Assembly (NCBI GenBank): GCA_021789975.1
Contig: JAJYIT010000004.1
Location: 124,001 to 188,000 of the forward strand
Length of the DNA: 64,000 nt
Direction of reading: 5' to 3'
Origin: Bacteroidota bacterium
Lineage (GTDB): Bacteria; Bacteroidota; Ignavibacteria; Kryptoniales; JAKASW01
Shown here: piece by piece, positions 36,364 through 45,566 of the stretch
Numbering within the stretch: the stretch's first letter is position 1
Layout of the letters: each line of letters opens with the position of its first letter
Program-made: the position numbers and the translations under genes
The notes under the pieces: generated by a model
What the model was told of the DNA's origin: nothing
What the model saw: the letters and a program-made list of their open reading frames with translations, nothing else
The model's database searches: none

Positions 36364-36936
36364 GCGACTCTCCGCTGTTTAAGGTTAGATAAGTTTGCAT
36401 CTCCTTCTTCGAGTCGCATTATTGCGAGATCGAAGGGCGATATTTCATCTATATAAAATCGCCCCGGGTAAGGGCCTACTGCACCTCGTCATGCCGCGTC
36501 GGGTAGTATTTAGCAATTAGCTCTTCGATTTTCAAGGTCGGTAGCATCTCGGTTTGGTTTCACACCTGCCTCGGTGGGCAGGCAGAGTTCGCGAAGAACA
36601 AAAGACTGAGATCACAAAGAGACATAGCTCTCTGCGTGGCTGCACACCGGAGTGCACAGTTGAAATTGAGCCTTCCTCTGAACTTTTCAGAATGCAGGCG
36701 TGCTCTGTATTTGATTGGCGCCCTTTTCGTGAAATTATTTCTTAGACTGGAACAATACCTAAAAGTCAACGTGGCTCAACGAATCTTAGTGATGTGCTGT
36801 ACCGCGAAAACAATTAACTTTACAGATGGAGGAGACGAGAAGAAAAGGGATGACAGAAGTCGGAAGTCGTCGTCGCATGGCTTCAAGTATGGGAAGGTCA
36901 TGTATCGAAGGCAAGAGAATAAGGAGCTAATCGACC
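36364..36936. other. Intergenic region
   Basis: About 570 bases without a gene I can support. A plus-strand frame ending near 36950 is hydrophilic with no family resemblance (YGKVMYRRQENKEL). A CCTGCC/GGGCAGG hairpin lies near 36566-36585. The AAGGAG at 36921-36926 serves the DUF2835 gene. Confidence 0.5.
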
Positions 36937-37167
36937 ATCAAGCGTTTTGAATTTCGTCTCAACATTTCATCCGCGCGATATCTGGACTACTACCGGGGTG
37001 CCGCGAAACATGTACTGGCACACTGCCTTGACGGCTCGACCGTCCAGTTCCCCGCATCCCTCCTGCAGAAATTCATCACCTCCGATGGGATAAACGGAGA
37101 TTTTGTTCTCACTTGCGATGACGACTTCAAGAACGCAAAGCTGGAACGCTTACCCGCATCAAAGTGA
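36937..37167 (+). CDS. DUF2835 family protein, apparent ATC start
   Basis: A 76-codon frame that matches DUF2835 across its length: FEFRLNISSARYLDYYRGAA, STVQFPASLLQKFITSDGIN, GDFVLTCDDDFKNAKLERL. The function is unknown. The frame opens after a TAA at 36928-36930 and has no ATG, GTG or TTG before the homology. An ATC at 36937 lies 10 bases after AAGGAG, exactly where a start belongs, so an ATC start or a mutated ATG is likely. Members are best known from gammaproteobacteria, so transfer is possible. Confidence 0.75.
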   Translation: MKRFEFRLNISSARYLDYYRGAAKHVLAHCLDGSTVQFPASLLQKFITSDGINGDFVLTCDDDFKNAKLERLPASK

Positions 37168-37329
37168 CAGGTAATTTCATCCTCGGTCAACCTGGAATAT
37201 AGCTCGGTGCGTTGGTTCGGCATCATAACTCCCGTGCACACTGCGGGACGAAGTTGAACTTACGGCAGTTAATGGGAGTTCACAACAAAGGCATTAGTTT
37301 TCTAATTTAACCTGAGGAGGAAGAAAGCA

Positions 37330-37623
37330 ATGATCATCATTCAAGATACATTTGTCTGCAAGCCGGGAAACGCTTCAAAGGTTGCTAAGATGTTCAAAGA
37401 GGCCATGAAGCCGAATCCGAACGTGGTGAACGTAATGACCGACGTGACCGGTCAATATCACCGGGTTGTTATTGTCTCACAATACAAAGACCTGTCGGAA
37501 TTTGAAAAATCATGGGAAGCGATGAGCAACCCGACCAGGGAAATCCAGGAATCGATGAAGCAGATGGAAGGATACCAGGAAATGTACGTTTCTGGAAGTC
37601 GTGAAATCTACAGGACATGGTAA
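37330..37623 (+). CDS. Small dimeric alpha/beta-barrel-like protein
   Basis: A 97-residue soluble protein with AGGAGG before ATG 37330. The order beta (IIIQDTFVCKPG), helix (NASKVAKMFKEAM), beta (VVNVMTDVTGQYH), beta (RVVIVSQYKD), helix (LSEFEKSWEAMSNP) is that of ABM/NIPSNAP-like stress-responsive folds. No catalytic residue is apparent. It is a single gene, and the bidirectional terminator at 37725 follows it. Confidence 0.7.
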   Translation: MIIIQDTFVCKPGNASKVAKMFKEAMKPNPNVVNVMTDVTGQYHRVVIVSQYKDLSEFEKSWEAMSNPTREIQESMKQMEGYQEMYVSGSREIYRTW

Positions 37624-37724
37624 TTTGCAAAACGCCTCAGCATCAGAGGATTGAAACACATAAGCGCATGGGAGCTATTGAAGATAGAAGTTGGCTGCGT
37701 GCCCTGATGTGCCTATGAGGCTGA

Positions 37725-37757
37725 ACACCTGTGTGCCGCGTTACGGCACACAGGTGT
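37725..37757. terminator. Bidirectional terminator hairpin
   Basis: Perfect 14-bp stem ACACCTGTGTGCCG / CGGCACACAGGTGT with a CGTTA loop, lying between the convergent genes ending at 37623 (plus) and 37767 (minus). Confidence 0.85.
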
Positions 37758-37766
37758 GGTGTTATT

Positions 37767-40700
37767 CTATTTCGTCTTTACCGGGTACGGCGGCTGCTTT
37801 GGGAACGTGAACGGATGTTCCTTGATTTCCTGCATTGCCGTTTTGATCGCGGCCTGAAGCTGCGGATCCTTTCCTTCCATTACCGAAGCGGGATCGTTCA
37901 TTACATGAATATCGGGATCCATGCCATGACCCTCGATCCACCATTTCCCTTCCTTCCCGTAGAATCCGTTGTTCGGCTGCGTGCCTTCGCCGTTATCTAT
38001 AGTCATCTCTTCGTTCACGTAACCGGTCAGACCTCCCCATGACCGCGTGCCGACAATGAGGCCGAGATGGTTGGCCTTGAAATCTTCCAGGAATGCTTCA
38101 CCGTCAGAACCGTTGTACTCATTTGAAATGACGACGTACTTGCCTGTCGAGGTGCTTCCCGGGTATCTGAATGGAACCATATGATGGAGCACGTCATAAG
38201 CCACCATCTTGCGCTCCAGCTTGTCGATCATGAAGTATTCAGTCCAGCCGCCGGAGTTCCGTCGCACGTCTATGATGATCCCCTTCTTGTAGCGGAAGGC
38301 TCTCCAGAACTTGTCGAACTCGCCGATGTTGGCTCCACCCATCGCATTGATGTGCATATACCCGAGCTCGCCATGGCTTTCCTTCTCCACCAGGTTTATG
38401 TTGTGGGTAAGCCACTTGAAGTATCTCAGATCCGGGCTGTTACGGATAGGAAGTACTTCGTAAGTCCTTGCTCCCTCTTCCGTCGGCTTGTCGTTCACTG
38501 TCACCGATACTTTCTCGCCTTCTATGACCTGCAGGTACTTGAAGTAATCTTCCGGTGCCTTGATCTGATGTCCGTTGATAGCAATCAGGTAATCGCCTTC
38601 CTTAACATTTATATCGGGTCGGTCGAGCGGTGACTTCAGGCTCAGGTTGTATTCGGTAGGGCCGTAAATTGCTGAGAACTTGTAATAACCTGACGCCATG
38701 TCGGGGACGAGATCGGCGCCGAGCCATCCGGTGAACACTTTTGATTTGGGTGCCTGATCGGGACCGTTATCGCCGCCGAAGAAATACGTATGCGAGACGC
38801 TCAGCTCGCCGACCATTTGCGAGAGAACCCAGTTGAGCTGCTGACGCGACCTGATGTGCGGGATGTACGCCCTGTACTCATCTCCGATCTTCTTCCAGTT
38901 CAGGCCGAACATGTTCGGATCGAAAAAGAAATCCCTGTACCATCTCCAGACATCGTTGAATATCTGAAGCCATTCCTTTTCCGGATCGACGGTGTATCTC
39001 ATTCCGCTGAGACTCACCTTTTCGCCAAGCTCATGCGACTTGTACGCTTCGTCCCATGATGTCGAATATATCTTGCTATTTCTTTCGATGACCATGTACT
39101 TACCATTTATCGAGCCGCTAAACTCCGCGATCTTTTCGGGAAGCACGGATTCCTTCTTGTCTTTCATGTCGAAAATGTGAAGAGTCCATTTCGTCTCGCC
39201 GCCGGGGTTGAAGATCTCGCCAAACTCCAGGTGAGTGAACTTTGGAACCGAGCACCATGCAACTTTGCCATCACCGGCTGTCAGATAGAAATCGTTCCCG
39301 GGGGGGACGGGGAGCGGATAAGTTCTCGACTCAATCCCGTCGAGGTCTATTCTAAATTTGTCGGATGCCTTCGGCTCATCTTTCTCGACGGGCCCGGCGA
39401 AAGGCGGTTTTAGTCCGGACTGAAGCTGTACCACCATAACTTCCTGGGGCGTGTCGATTACGTGGTCGTCTTCATAGAAGTCCATCTGGACATCGAAGTT
39501 CCTGCTCGAAAGGTAATAGAGATATTTCCCGTTCGCGTCGAACCTCGGATTTATGTTGTCGTAAAAGTCATTTGTGATCGGATAGCTCTTGTTCTGATCG
39601 AGGCTGTAGAGATAGATCACGCTGTTCCGGTTGTAGTGGACGAAGCTGTATGCGATCCATTTGCTGTCCGGCGACCAGCAATAGTCGCTGATCTCCCAAT
39701 AGAACTCGTCGTTCTTCAATTGGTTGGACGAGGCGAATTTATGAAGCTCCTTTGTCGCAACATCTATATAGAAAAGGTCGAATTCCTTATTTCCGAACAG
39801 AATCTTCCTGCTGTCCGGCGACCACAGGAGATGGTAGTCGGTCCGGTCGAGCGAAGTGGTCAGCTGGTCCCACTTTCCGCCCTCGACGCGTTGAATATAG
39901 ATCTCGTACTCGCCAGTCTTGTCGGAAAAGAACGCGACCCATTTCCCGTCGGGAGAGACTTGCGGATACATCTCGCGTGTCCCGGGAGAGTTCGATAGGT
40001 TCAGTGTCTGTCCGCTGTCTGCCGGAACAATGAACACGTCTCCTATCGCTTCGATAGCAATGTTCTTTCCGTCATTCGATATGGTTGCATAGTGAATGTA
40101 TTTCTTTGGATTGATTACCCTGTCTCTCATCTGCCAGTTGTCGGAAGGACAGTTGACAGCAATTTGTTTCGTCTCTCCCGTCGCCACATCCATGATATTT
40201 AAATAGCCGGAATGGAGATAAACGATATCTTTGTGATCGGTCGAAGGATCCATGACGTCTACGTCGTTGTAGTGAGTAAGTACGGTTATCTTTCCGGTCG
40301 GGAGATTTCTTTTGTAGATGTTCGAGATCCCGTTCACGCTGTCGCAAACATAATACATATCGTTGCCTATCCACATCGGAGACGAGTTCACGCCAACGTA
40401 TGTGGTTATGGGGGTGAACTTGTTCGCTTTGAAGTCATACATCCAGATATCGGGATACCATCCTCCCTTGTAGCGCTTCCAGTAGTACGCTTCGGGTCCT
40501 TTCCTGACGTAGAGCATTTTGCTGCCGTCGGCATTGAAGCTGCAGTCTCGGCCGCGGTCGATCGGGAACCGCATCGGAGCCGAACCATCCTTATCGGCGA
40601 AGTAGAGGTTGGGATCTCTATATATGAAATTTTCCCAGTACGATCTGAAAACTACCCGCTTCCCGTCCGGCGTCCACGTTACGGTCTCATCGTCGCCGGG

Positions 40701-41018
40701 ATTATAAGTAATTCTCTTAGGTGTCCCGCCTGTCGCCGGCATGACGTAAATGGCCTCTGGCCCATCGTAGCTTGCAGTGAACGCTATCGACTTCCCATCC
40801 GGCGAGAAGCGTGCGCGGTATTCTTCACCGGGAAAAGAAGTAAGCCGGGTTGCCGTACCACCGTTGGTGCTTACAAGCCACAGGTCACCTTCGTAAGTGA
40901 AGACTATCTCGTTTCCGTGGATATCCGGGTAAGTCATGAACCTTGCCTGCTCCTGTGCAAAGAGCGGCAGGGAAAACGCCATGACAAGAAGTGAGATTCC
41001 GTACGATACTTTTCTCAT
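37767..41018 (-). CDS. Exported tricorn-type S41 protease
   Basis: A 1083-residue protein with a signal peptide at residues 1-21. The N-terminal two-thirds is a WD40/TolB-like double beta-propeller (RFSPDGKSIAFTASYDGPEA, VTWTPDGKRVVFRSYW, LLWSPDSRKILFGNKEFDL). A PDZ-like domain follows (GDYLIAINGHQIKAPEDYFK), then an S41 peptidase core: GIIIDVRRNSGGW and VVISNEYNGSDGEAFLEDFK, with the Ser of NGSDGEA as nucleophile, and GGLTGY. Tricorn proteases degrade short peptides; the signal peptide places this one outside the cytoplasm. RBS GGAGGG; single gene with a strong terminator. Confidence 0.93.
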   Translation of the reverse strand: MRKVSYGISLLVMAFSLPLFAQEQARFMTYPDIHGNEIVFTYEGDLWLVSTNGGTATRLTSFPGEEYRARFSPDGKSIAFTASYDGPEAIYVMPATGGTPKRITYNPGDDETVTWTPDGKRVVFRSYWENFIYRDPNLYFADKDGSAPMRFPIDRGRDCSFNADGSKMLYVRKGPEAYYWKRYKGGWYPDIWMYDFKANKFTPITTYVGVNSSPMWIGNDMYYVCDSVNGISNIYKRNLPTGKITVLTHYNDVDVMDPSTDHKDIVYLHSGYLNIMDVATGETKQIAVNCPSDNWQMRDRVINPKKYIHYATISNDGKNIAIEAIGDVFIVPADSGQTLNLSNSPGTREMYPQVSPDGKWVAFFSDKTGEYEIYIQRVEGGKWDQLTTSLDRTDYHLLWSPDSRKILFGNKEFDLFYIDVATKELHKFASSNQLKNDEFYWEISDYCWSPDSKWIAYSFVHYNRNSVIYLYSLDQNKSYPITNDFYDNINPRFDANGKYLYYLSSRNFDVQMDFYEDDHVIDTPQEVMVVQLQSGLKPPFAGPVEKDEPKASDKFRIDLDGIESRTYPLPVPPGNDFYLTAGDGKVAWCSVPKFTHLEFGEIFNPGGETKWTLHIFDMKDKKESVLPEKIAEFSGSINGKYMVIERNSKIYSTSWDEAYKSHELGEKVSLSGMRYTVDPEKEWLQIFNDVWRWYRDFFFDPNMFGLNWKKIGDEYRAYIPHIRSRQQLNWVLSQMVGELSVSHTYFFGGDNGPDQAPKSKVFTGWLGADLVPDMASGYYKFSAIYGPTEYNLSLKSPLDRPDINVKEGDYLIAINGHQIKAPEDYFKYLQVIEGEKVSVTVNDKPTEEGARTYEVLPIRNSPDLRYFKWLTHNINLVEKESHGELGYMHINAMGGANIGEFDKFWRAFRYKKGIIIDVRRNSGGWTEYFMIDKLERKMVAYDVLHHMVPFRYPGSTSTGKYVVISNEYNGSDGEAFLEDFKANHLGLIVGTRSWGGLTGYVNEEMTIDNGEGTQPNNGFYGKEGKWWIEGHGMDPDIHVMNDPASVMEGKDPQLQAAIKTAMQEIKEHPFTFPKQPPYPVKTK

Positions 41019-42059
41019 CGATCCCTCCGGGTTGTTTATTTAAAGAAATGAGCCACTGGCAAAAATCCTCCCAAATAAAATGCGCAAACGACTGCGGGGC
41101 CGCGTTCCAGTGAAAGGACATTGTACCAGCTGCAGCGGGCCATGCCATTGAGTTCGCGACTTGAATATAGCAGCATATCGCGGAAAATGCTGGCAGAAAC
41201 TCCGGGTCAAGAGACCCATCCACTGCGCAGTCGGAAGAGGATTCCACGGCGATCCCCAATATGAAAACTCTTTTTAACTCCACCCGACGCATGTAATTTT
41301 TGTGACCCTCCTCTTGCATCAAGGATCCGTGTTCCATAGACTAAACCAATATCTCGGCGTGCGACATTGGCGGCCCAAGCAGCAATTCACCGGAGCAAGC
41401 GACTCCGGACGGGCATTGCATCTGTAGCCAGCAGTCCGTTTCCTACTTTCGCCGGGACAGGTTCCAACGGATGGCGTGGTACTTTGCGGAAGATCATTTT
41501 TGCCGACCCCTGCACTCCTTTAGGTTAACCACCTCTTTTTTCCTCCGCTCCAGTAAGTAATTGAAGCTCCCTCTTTAGTGATTTTGACGGCTTTGGGGCA
41601 ATTTAAGCGTTTTCGATCTCAACTTACGTCCGCTCTGTCTGAATTCGCGCACACTCCGCATTAATTGTTGCAATCTTGAGGTCGATTTACGCACGCTTGA
41701 GTCCGATTTTTGTCAACTCTTTTTCGATTTTTGTGAGTCTGAACCCGGTCTGTGGAGTCCCGACTTTGAGCGGCATAGGGGCACAGCAAAATCGAGCACC
41801 TCATGACTCAACTTGTGGAGAGGATAGGGTCAGTCGGTTCGTCTGAACAGAAAATTACATCTTAATCGGGCAGCAGACGGTCGGGCGGTGTCTCAATTTT
41901 ATTTCGTGCCTGTCTACCGCAGGCAAGGTCCGCAAAGTGAAGGACGGCGAGACCGCGCAGGGTCATTTGCGTGAAGAATTAATCAAGCTGATAGACTACT
42001 GACGGTTGCTTGTTCAGCGTTGATGGTTTAGATTTTTGACATCATGGCGGTCGACATTG
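41019..42059. other. Long non-coding region
   Basis: About 1040 bases with no supported gene on either strand. Between about 41680 and 41745, similar words recur roughly every 20 bases (GTCGATTTACG, GTCCGATTTTTGT, TTCGATTTTTGT), a weak degenerate tandem pattern. A small GCCTG/CAGGC hairpin lies near 41908-41925. The promoter of the tricorn gene should be near its right end. Confidence 0.5.
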
Positions 42060-43258
42060 ATGGATGAATCGCAAATCAGGGCTGCACTGTTCGACTGGCT
42101 GGGAAAAGAAAGCGAGAAGAACGGCGGAAGAAAAGATTTAACCGCAGAGCACGCAAAGGGCGTAAATACAAAACGGTTCTCACTTTGTGGACTTTGCGAT
42201 AGTTTTAAGAAAACCGCTTTGCGACCTTCGTGGTTAAAAGAGCTGAGCCCCCATGGTCCCTCGCTCTGCAAGATTCACAACGGCGCTTTCGATCTGAAGG
42301 ATCTTGTCCACATGACCATGCGGACGGACAAGGAGCTTCATGGTCACAAGATTATTTTCCCTCATCACAAGTCCGATAAGGATAAAGGATTGAATGATTC
42401 CCTTGAAGGTGCGGCAATGGAGACGTTGAAGTGGATAGCCTACGAAAAACGGTTGGATTCTCCTAAGGCAGAGCTTGAGAAGTTTGGGTGTCCCCATTGC
42501 GAGATGAACGTTGCACGATCCCCTTTGACGAAGAAAAGGGTAAATGCCCGAATTGCAATGGTGAAATATTTATTACTGATATGTTCGGACTGCATCAGAA
42601 CATGACCGATGATTTTGCCCCAAGCCAAGTTGCCTCTGACTACATGGCGGTGAGCGAAGCGCTAATGATATTTACCCCGATTCGTTACTTTTGGGAAAAA
42701 AAGAAGGAGGTTTTGCATAACTGCCTTTTCGTCAAAGATGGACCGCTTTCTTTGCGGGCCACTCTTGCAAAGCTTTCAGCCCCCATTAGGAGATTCTTCA
42801 ACTATGCCAAAGAGAATGGAGTAAACGTCGCGATGATAGGCCAAGAAAAGACAGGGCAATTCTTTGATCACCTCCAGTTGATCGGAGGTGCGGCCCCAGT
42901 CAGTGCCTACTTCATACCCGATAACAAGTACATCCAAGAGCACATAAAGCACAACAACACGACTGCCATCTACGGGGCGGACACGAACTATGGCGCTAAG
43001 TTGTTTGTAAAATTGAACGACTATCACAACATGGTGCTCAACATTCCAACAGGAGAACGTGGGGAATTCGTTACCTCACCCTCACAAGATCATCTCATAA
43101 ATTTTAAAAACATTACAGCGACTTTATCGAGGATTCTCAGCAATCGATGCGAAGGCGCACTGCTTCCTATCGAACTGGCTAACAAAATTGCATCACTTTC
43201 AACCTATCCATCAGCAAAAGCACTCGAGTTGTTCTCTAATGCCATGAAAAGTACGTAG
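42060..43258 (+). pseudogene. NurA-family nuclease, frameshifted
   Basis: Two overlapping frames make one protein. The first (42060-about 42500) ends with KFGCPHC. The second continues CTIPFDEEKGKCPNCNGEIF, then FVKDGPLSLRATLAKLSAPI, VAMIGQEKTGQFFDHLQLIG, YGADTNYGAKLFVKLNDYHN and a C-terminal LLPIELANKIASL. DGPL, the GxEKtG segment and YG-x-x-t-x-YG are typical of NurA-domain nucleases that pair with HerA ATPases in DNA repair and anti-phage modules. One missing base near 42490-42515 would give about 399 residues with an intact Cys-pair cluster. The first acidic DGS motif was not found; a palindromic repeat occupies that part (42137-42239). No HerA gene lies nearby. Confidence 0.75.
42137..42239 (+). 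repeat. Imperfect palindromic repeat inside the NurA-like gene
   Basis: It begins TTTAACCGCAGAGCACGCAAA and ends CTTTGCGACCTTCGTGGTTAAAA. The ends are imperfect inverted repeats (TTTAACC.. with ..GGTTAAA; CGCAAAG with CTTTGCG). It reads in frame as low-complexity sequence. Similar AACCACGAAGG / CGCAAAG words occur as dispersed intergenic repeats in many environmental bacterial genomes, from general memory. Probably a miniature element inserted in the gene. Confidence 0.55.
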
Positions 43259-43700
43259 AACCCAGATTGTATTTTTCACTTCTGCGAGCGTTCCATTCTC
43301 ATGGCAGACTTGGCCCAAGACCGCAACTCCCGCACATAGATCGCACTGCACCATCGGAAAATACTGTCTAGTCCTGCGGGTCCGGCAAGGCAACCTGTGT
43401 GGTTGCGACGTTGAAGGTCGGTTCCAGACATTTATCCTGCTGACCTACTGATTGTTCAATCGCCGCTCTACTCAAGGAGAGCGGATAAGCGACGTAATCA
43501 TTTTCACATTCTATATTTCGCCCTGGAACGAATCATCAATTGTTTTGCTTTCCCGTTCTCTCGAGCTGATCGCAGATGGAACACGAAGTTACCAGGCACG
43601 ATGACCCGAAAGTATCCGTGGAAAACTCGGGAAGGCGAGCGAGCACCATTTAGCAAAGGCAGCTGCACTTATCGGCGTAGAATAGTTGGAACCTGCGGCG
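43259..43700. other. Intergenic region before the XRE-ImmA gene
   Basis: No gene is visible. A 7-bp hairpin CCGCTCT/AGAGCGG with an 8-base loop lies at 43463-43484 and may terminate transcription from the NurA-like gene, although no T run follows. Confidence 0.4.
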
Positions 43701-43736
43701 GTTGACAAACGTTGTCATTTCTGTTAATTTGTCAAC
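43701..43736 (+). promoter_or_regulatory. Promoter and palindromic operator of the XRE-ImmA gene
   Basis: GTTGACAAA (43701-43709) and TTTGTCAAC (43728-43736) are perfect 9-base inverted arms. The left arm contains the TTGACA -35 box, and a TTAATT -10 follows about 16 bases later just before the right arm. The ATG of the HTH gene is 21 bases downstream. Autorepression by the XRE domain is the simplest reading. Confidence 0.7.
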
Positions 43737-43757
43737 TGACATCAGGAGGAAAACACA

Positions 43758-44834
43758 ATGGTGGGGGAACGCATAAAACAACGCAGGATCGCGCTCGGTC
43801 TCTCCCTCGATCAGCTTTCGGAGAGAACCGGGAGCTTCGTGACCAAACAGGCAATCCATAAGTACGAGCAGGGAACCACAATGCCGGGCTCGGATGTGCT
43901 CCTGAAACTCGCCGCCGCGCTCGGCGTCAAAGTGGAATTCTTCTTCAGGGAACCGGAACACGCCGTGGAGCTCGGAGAGCCTGCCTACCGGAAGCGCGGG
44001 AGCGCCTCGGCAAAGAGTCTCAACGCAATTCAAGCCAGTGCAAAGGAATTCCTTGAACGCTATCTCTTCGTTGAATCGCTCTTTCCTGCCGACAGGTTCG
44101 GGAAGTTCACTATACCGTCGGTACCCGAAAGGACTATGAGGAAGCTGGAGGATGCCGAGACGCTGTCTCTCGGACTCCGCAAGAGATGGAACCTAGGCAT
44201 CGATGCTATCGAGGATGTTATGGAGATTTTCGAAGACAGGGGCGTCAAGGTGGTTCTACTCGGAGGTGAAGAAAGCTTTGACGGATTATCCTCATGGGCC
44301 AACACAAAAGTTCCCGTGGTTGTAGTTAGAAAGGGGTTGCCTGGAGATCGCCAGAGGTTCAATCTCGCTCATGAGCTTGGACACCTGCTTATGATACATT
44401 CAAGAAAATTTGACTCTGAGAAAGCCGCGCACCGATTTGCCGGCTCATTTCTCGTACCGGCTGAGGCAGCTTATCAAGAGCTTGGAGCAACGAGGCGCCA
44501 CATCGACATCCTGGAGCTGGCAATGCTGAAGGAGAAATACGGAATGAGCATGCAGGCGTGGATTTTCAGGGCGCACGACCTCGAAATAATTTCAGATTCA
44601 TACGCTTCTTCACTCTACAAATTGTTCCGCGCAAAAGGATGGAACAGGAATGAGCCGGGTAAAGCAGTGCCCGAGGAAACTCCCCATAGGCTTGAACGGT
44701 TGATTCTCCAGGCTGCAAGCGAAGATCTGATATCGCCGCCGCGTGCGGCCGAGCTGCTTGGGAAGCCGCTCGACGAATTCCGCAAAAAGATGGGAGCCGT
44801 GCTTGTCGGAGGAGAAACAGCGGTTAGTAGTTGA
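43758..44834 (+). CDS. XRE-ImmA/IrrE (DUF955) regulator-protease fusion
   Basis: A 358-residue protein with AGGAGG before ATG 43758. Residues 1-60 form an XRE helix-turn-helix (RIALGLSLDQLSERTGSF, then QAIHKYEQGTTMPGSDVLLK). Residues about 130-250 form a DUF955 zinc protease: FNLAHELGHLLMIH (HExxH) and AHRFAGSFLVPAEAA. Such fusions repress an adjacent gene and can cleave the repressor or partner under stress. Its 3' end overlaps the PIN-domain gene, so the two form a toxin-antitoxin-like pair. Confidence 0.92.
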   Translation: MVGERIKQRRIALGLSLDQLSERTGSFVTKQAIHKYEQGTTMPGSDVLLKLAAALGVKVEFFFREPEHAVELGEPAYRKRGSASAKSLNAIQASAKEFLERYLFVESLFPADRFGKFTIPSVPERTMRKLEDAETLSLGLRKRWNLGIDAIEDVMEIFEDRGVKVVLLGGEESFDGLSSWANTKVPVVVVRKGLPGDRQRFNLAHELGHLLMIHSRKFDSEKAAHRFAGSFLVPAEAAYQELGATRRHIDILELAMLKEKYGMSMQAWIFRAHDLEIISDSYASSLYKLFRAKGWNRNEPGKAVPEETPHRLERLILQAASEDLISPPRAAELLGKPLDEFRKKMGAVLVGGETAVSS

Positions 44835-45309
44835 TACTTCCGTTTGCATCGACCTCTTTAACGGCCGGATAGTAAGCGAGACTGTGAGACTCCCATATGA
44901 CTTTCTTCTTCCGGATGTCATACTGGTCGAGGAACTCAAGGAGCCGTCCGGAGAGGAGTTGATCAGGCGCGGATTCATAGCCGCAGGTACAACCGGCGAA
45001 GAGATGCGCACTGTAGAGGAACTGAGCAAGAAGTACGGACGGCCATCAAGGAATGATCTCTTTGCACTGACGATTGCGAAAGTCAGAGGGCTCACGCTCC
45101 TCGGCGGCGATAAGGACCTGAGAAACTCTGCACGACGCGAGGGCGTAGCTGTCCATGGTACGATTTGGATCCTCGACCGGCTTATTGCCGAGTCAAACAT
45201 AATAGATGAGATCGCCGCTGATGCGCTTGAAAGGATAATGAGCTCCGGAGCAAGACTTCCCAGGAAAGAGTGCACGGATCGTCTGAGAAAATGGAGGATG
45301 CCAAATTGA
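44803..45309 (+). CDS. PIN-domain RNase (putative toxin)
   Basis: A PIN-fold protein of about 168 residues: RLVVDTSVCIDLFNGRI (first Asp), LPDVILVEELKEPSGEEL (acidic helix), RPSRNDLFALTIAKVRGLTL (second Asp, spacing as in VapC) and LLGGDKDLRNSARREGVAVH (third acidic group). VapC-type proteins cut tRNA or rRNA. The start is unclear: TTG 44803 is the nearest canonical codon, while GGAGGAG at about 44809-44815 sits just before the conserved VVDTS with no ATG/GTG between. It overlaps the end of the XRE-ImmA gene by about 32 bases, implying coupled translation. Confidence 0.8.
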   Translation: MSEEKQRLVVDTSVCIDLFNGRIVSETVRLPYDFLLPDVILVEELKEPSGEELIRRGFIAAGTTGEEMRTVEELSKKYGRPSRNDLFALTIAKVRGLTLLGGDKDLRNSARREGVAVHGTIWILDRLIAESNIIDEIAADALERIMSSGARLPRKECTDRLRKWRMPN

Positions 45310-45566
45310 AGGACCATCCTTGTAGGTGATTGCCCGCCCTATTTCATAGCATCGGCGGATCGGGATGACAGGTGGCCTGGAGGGATGCCAGCTCCTCAAT
45401 TCCGCGTTGTGGCGCGATGAAGCCATGAATTACTTTTCCGCCAAATTCAAGAAACCAGATCACGTTTCATGGTGTTGTATGATACTGACCGACTCAGCCG
45501 GCATGAACTCTTCTGACGGAAGACAGCCGGTCAAATTTGAAACTATCCAGATTGAATGAGTCTCCA

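Noticed and set aside
40885-41337. Minus-strand ORF of 150 codons ahead of the tricorn gene
   Set aside because: It overlaps the signal-peptide end of the tricorn gene in another frame and has no recognisable domain.
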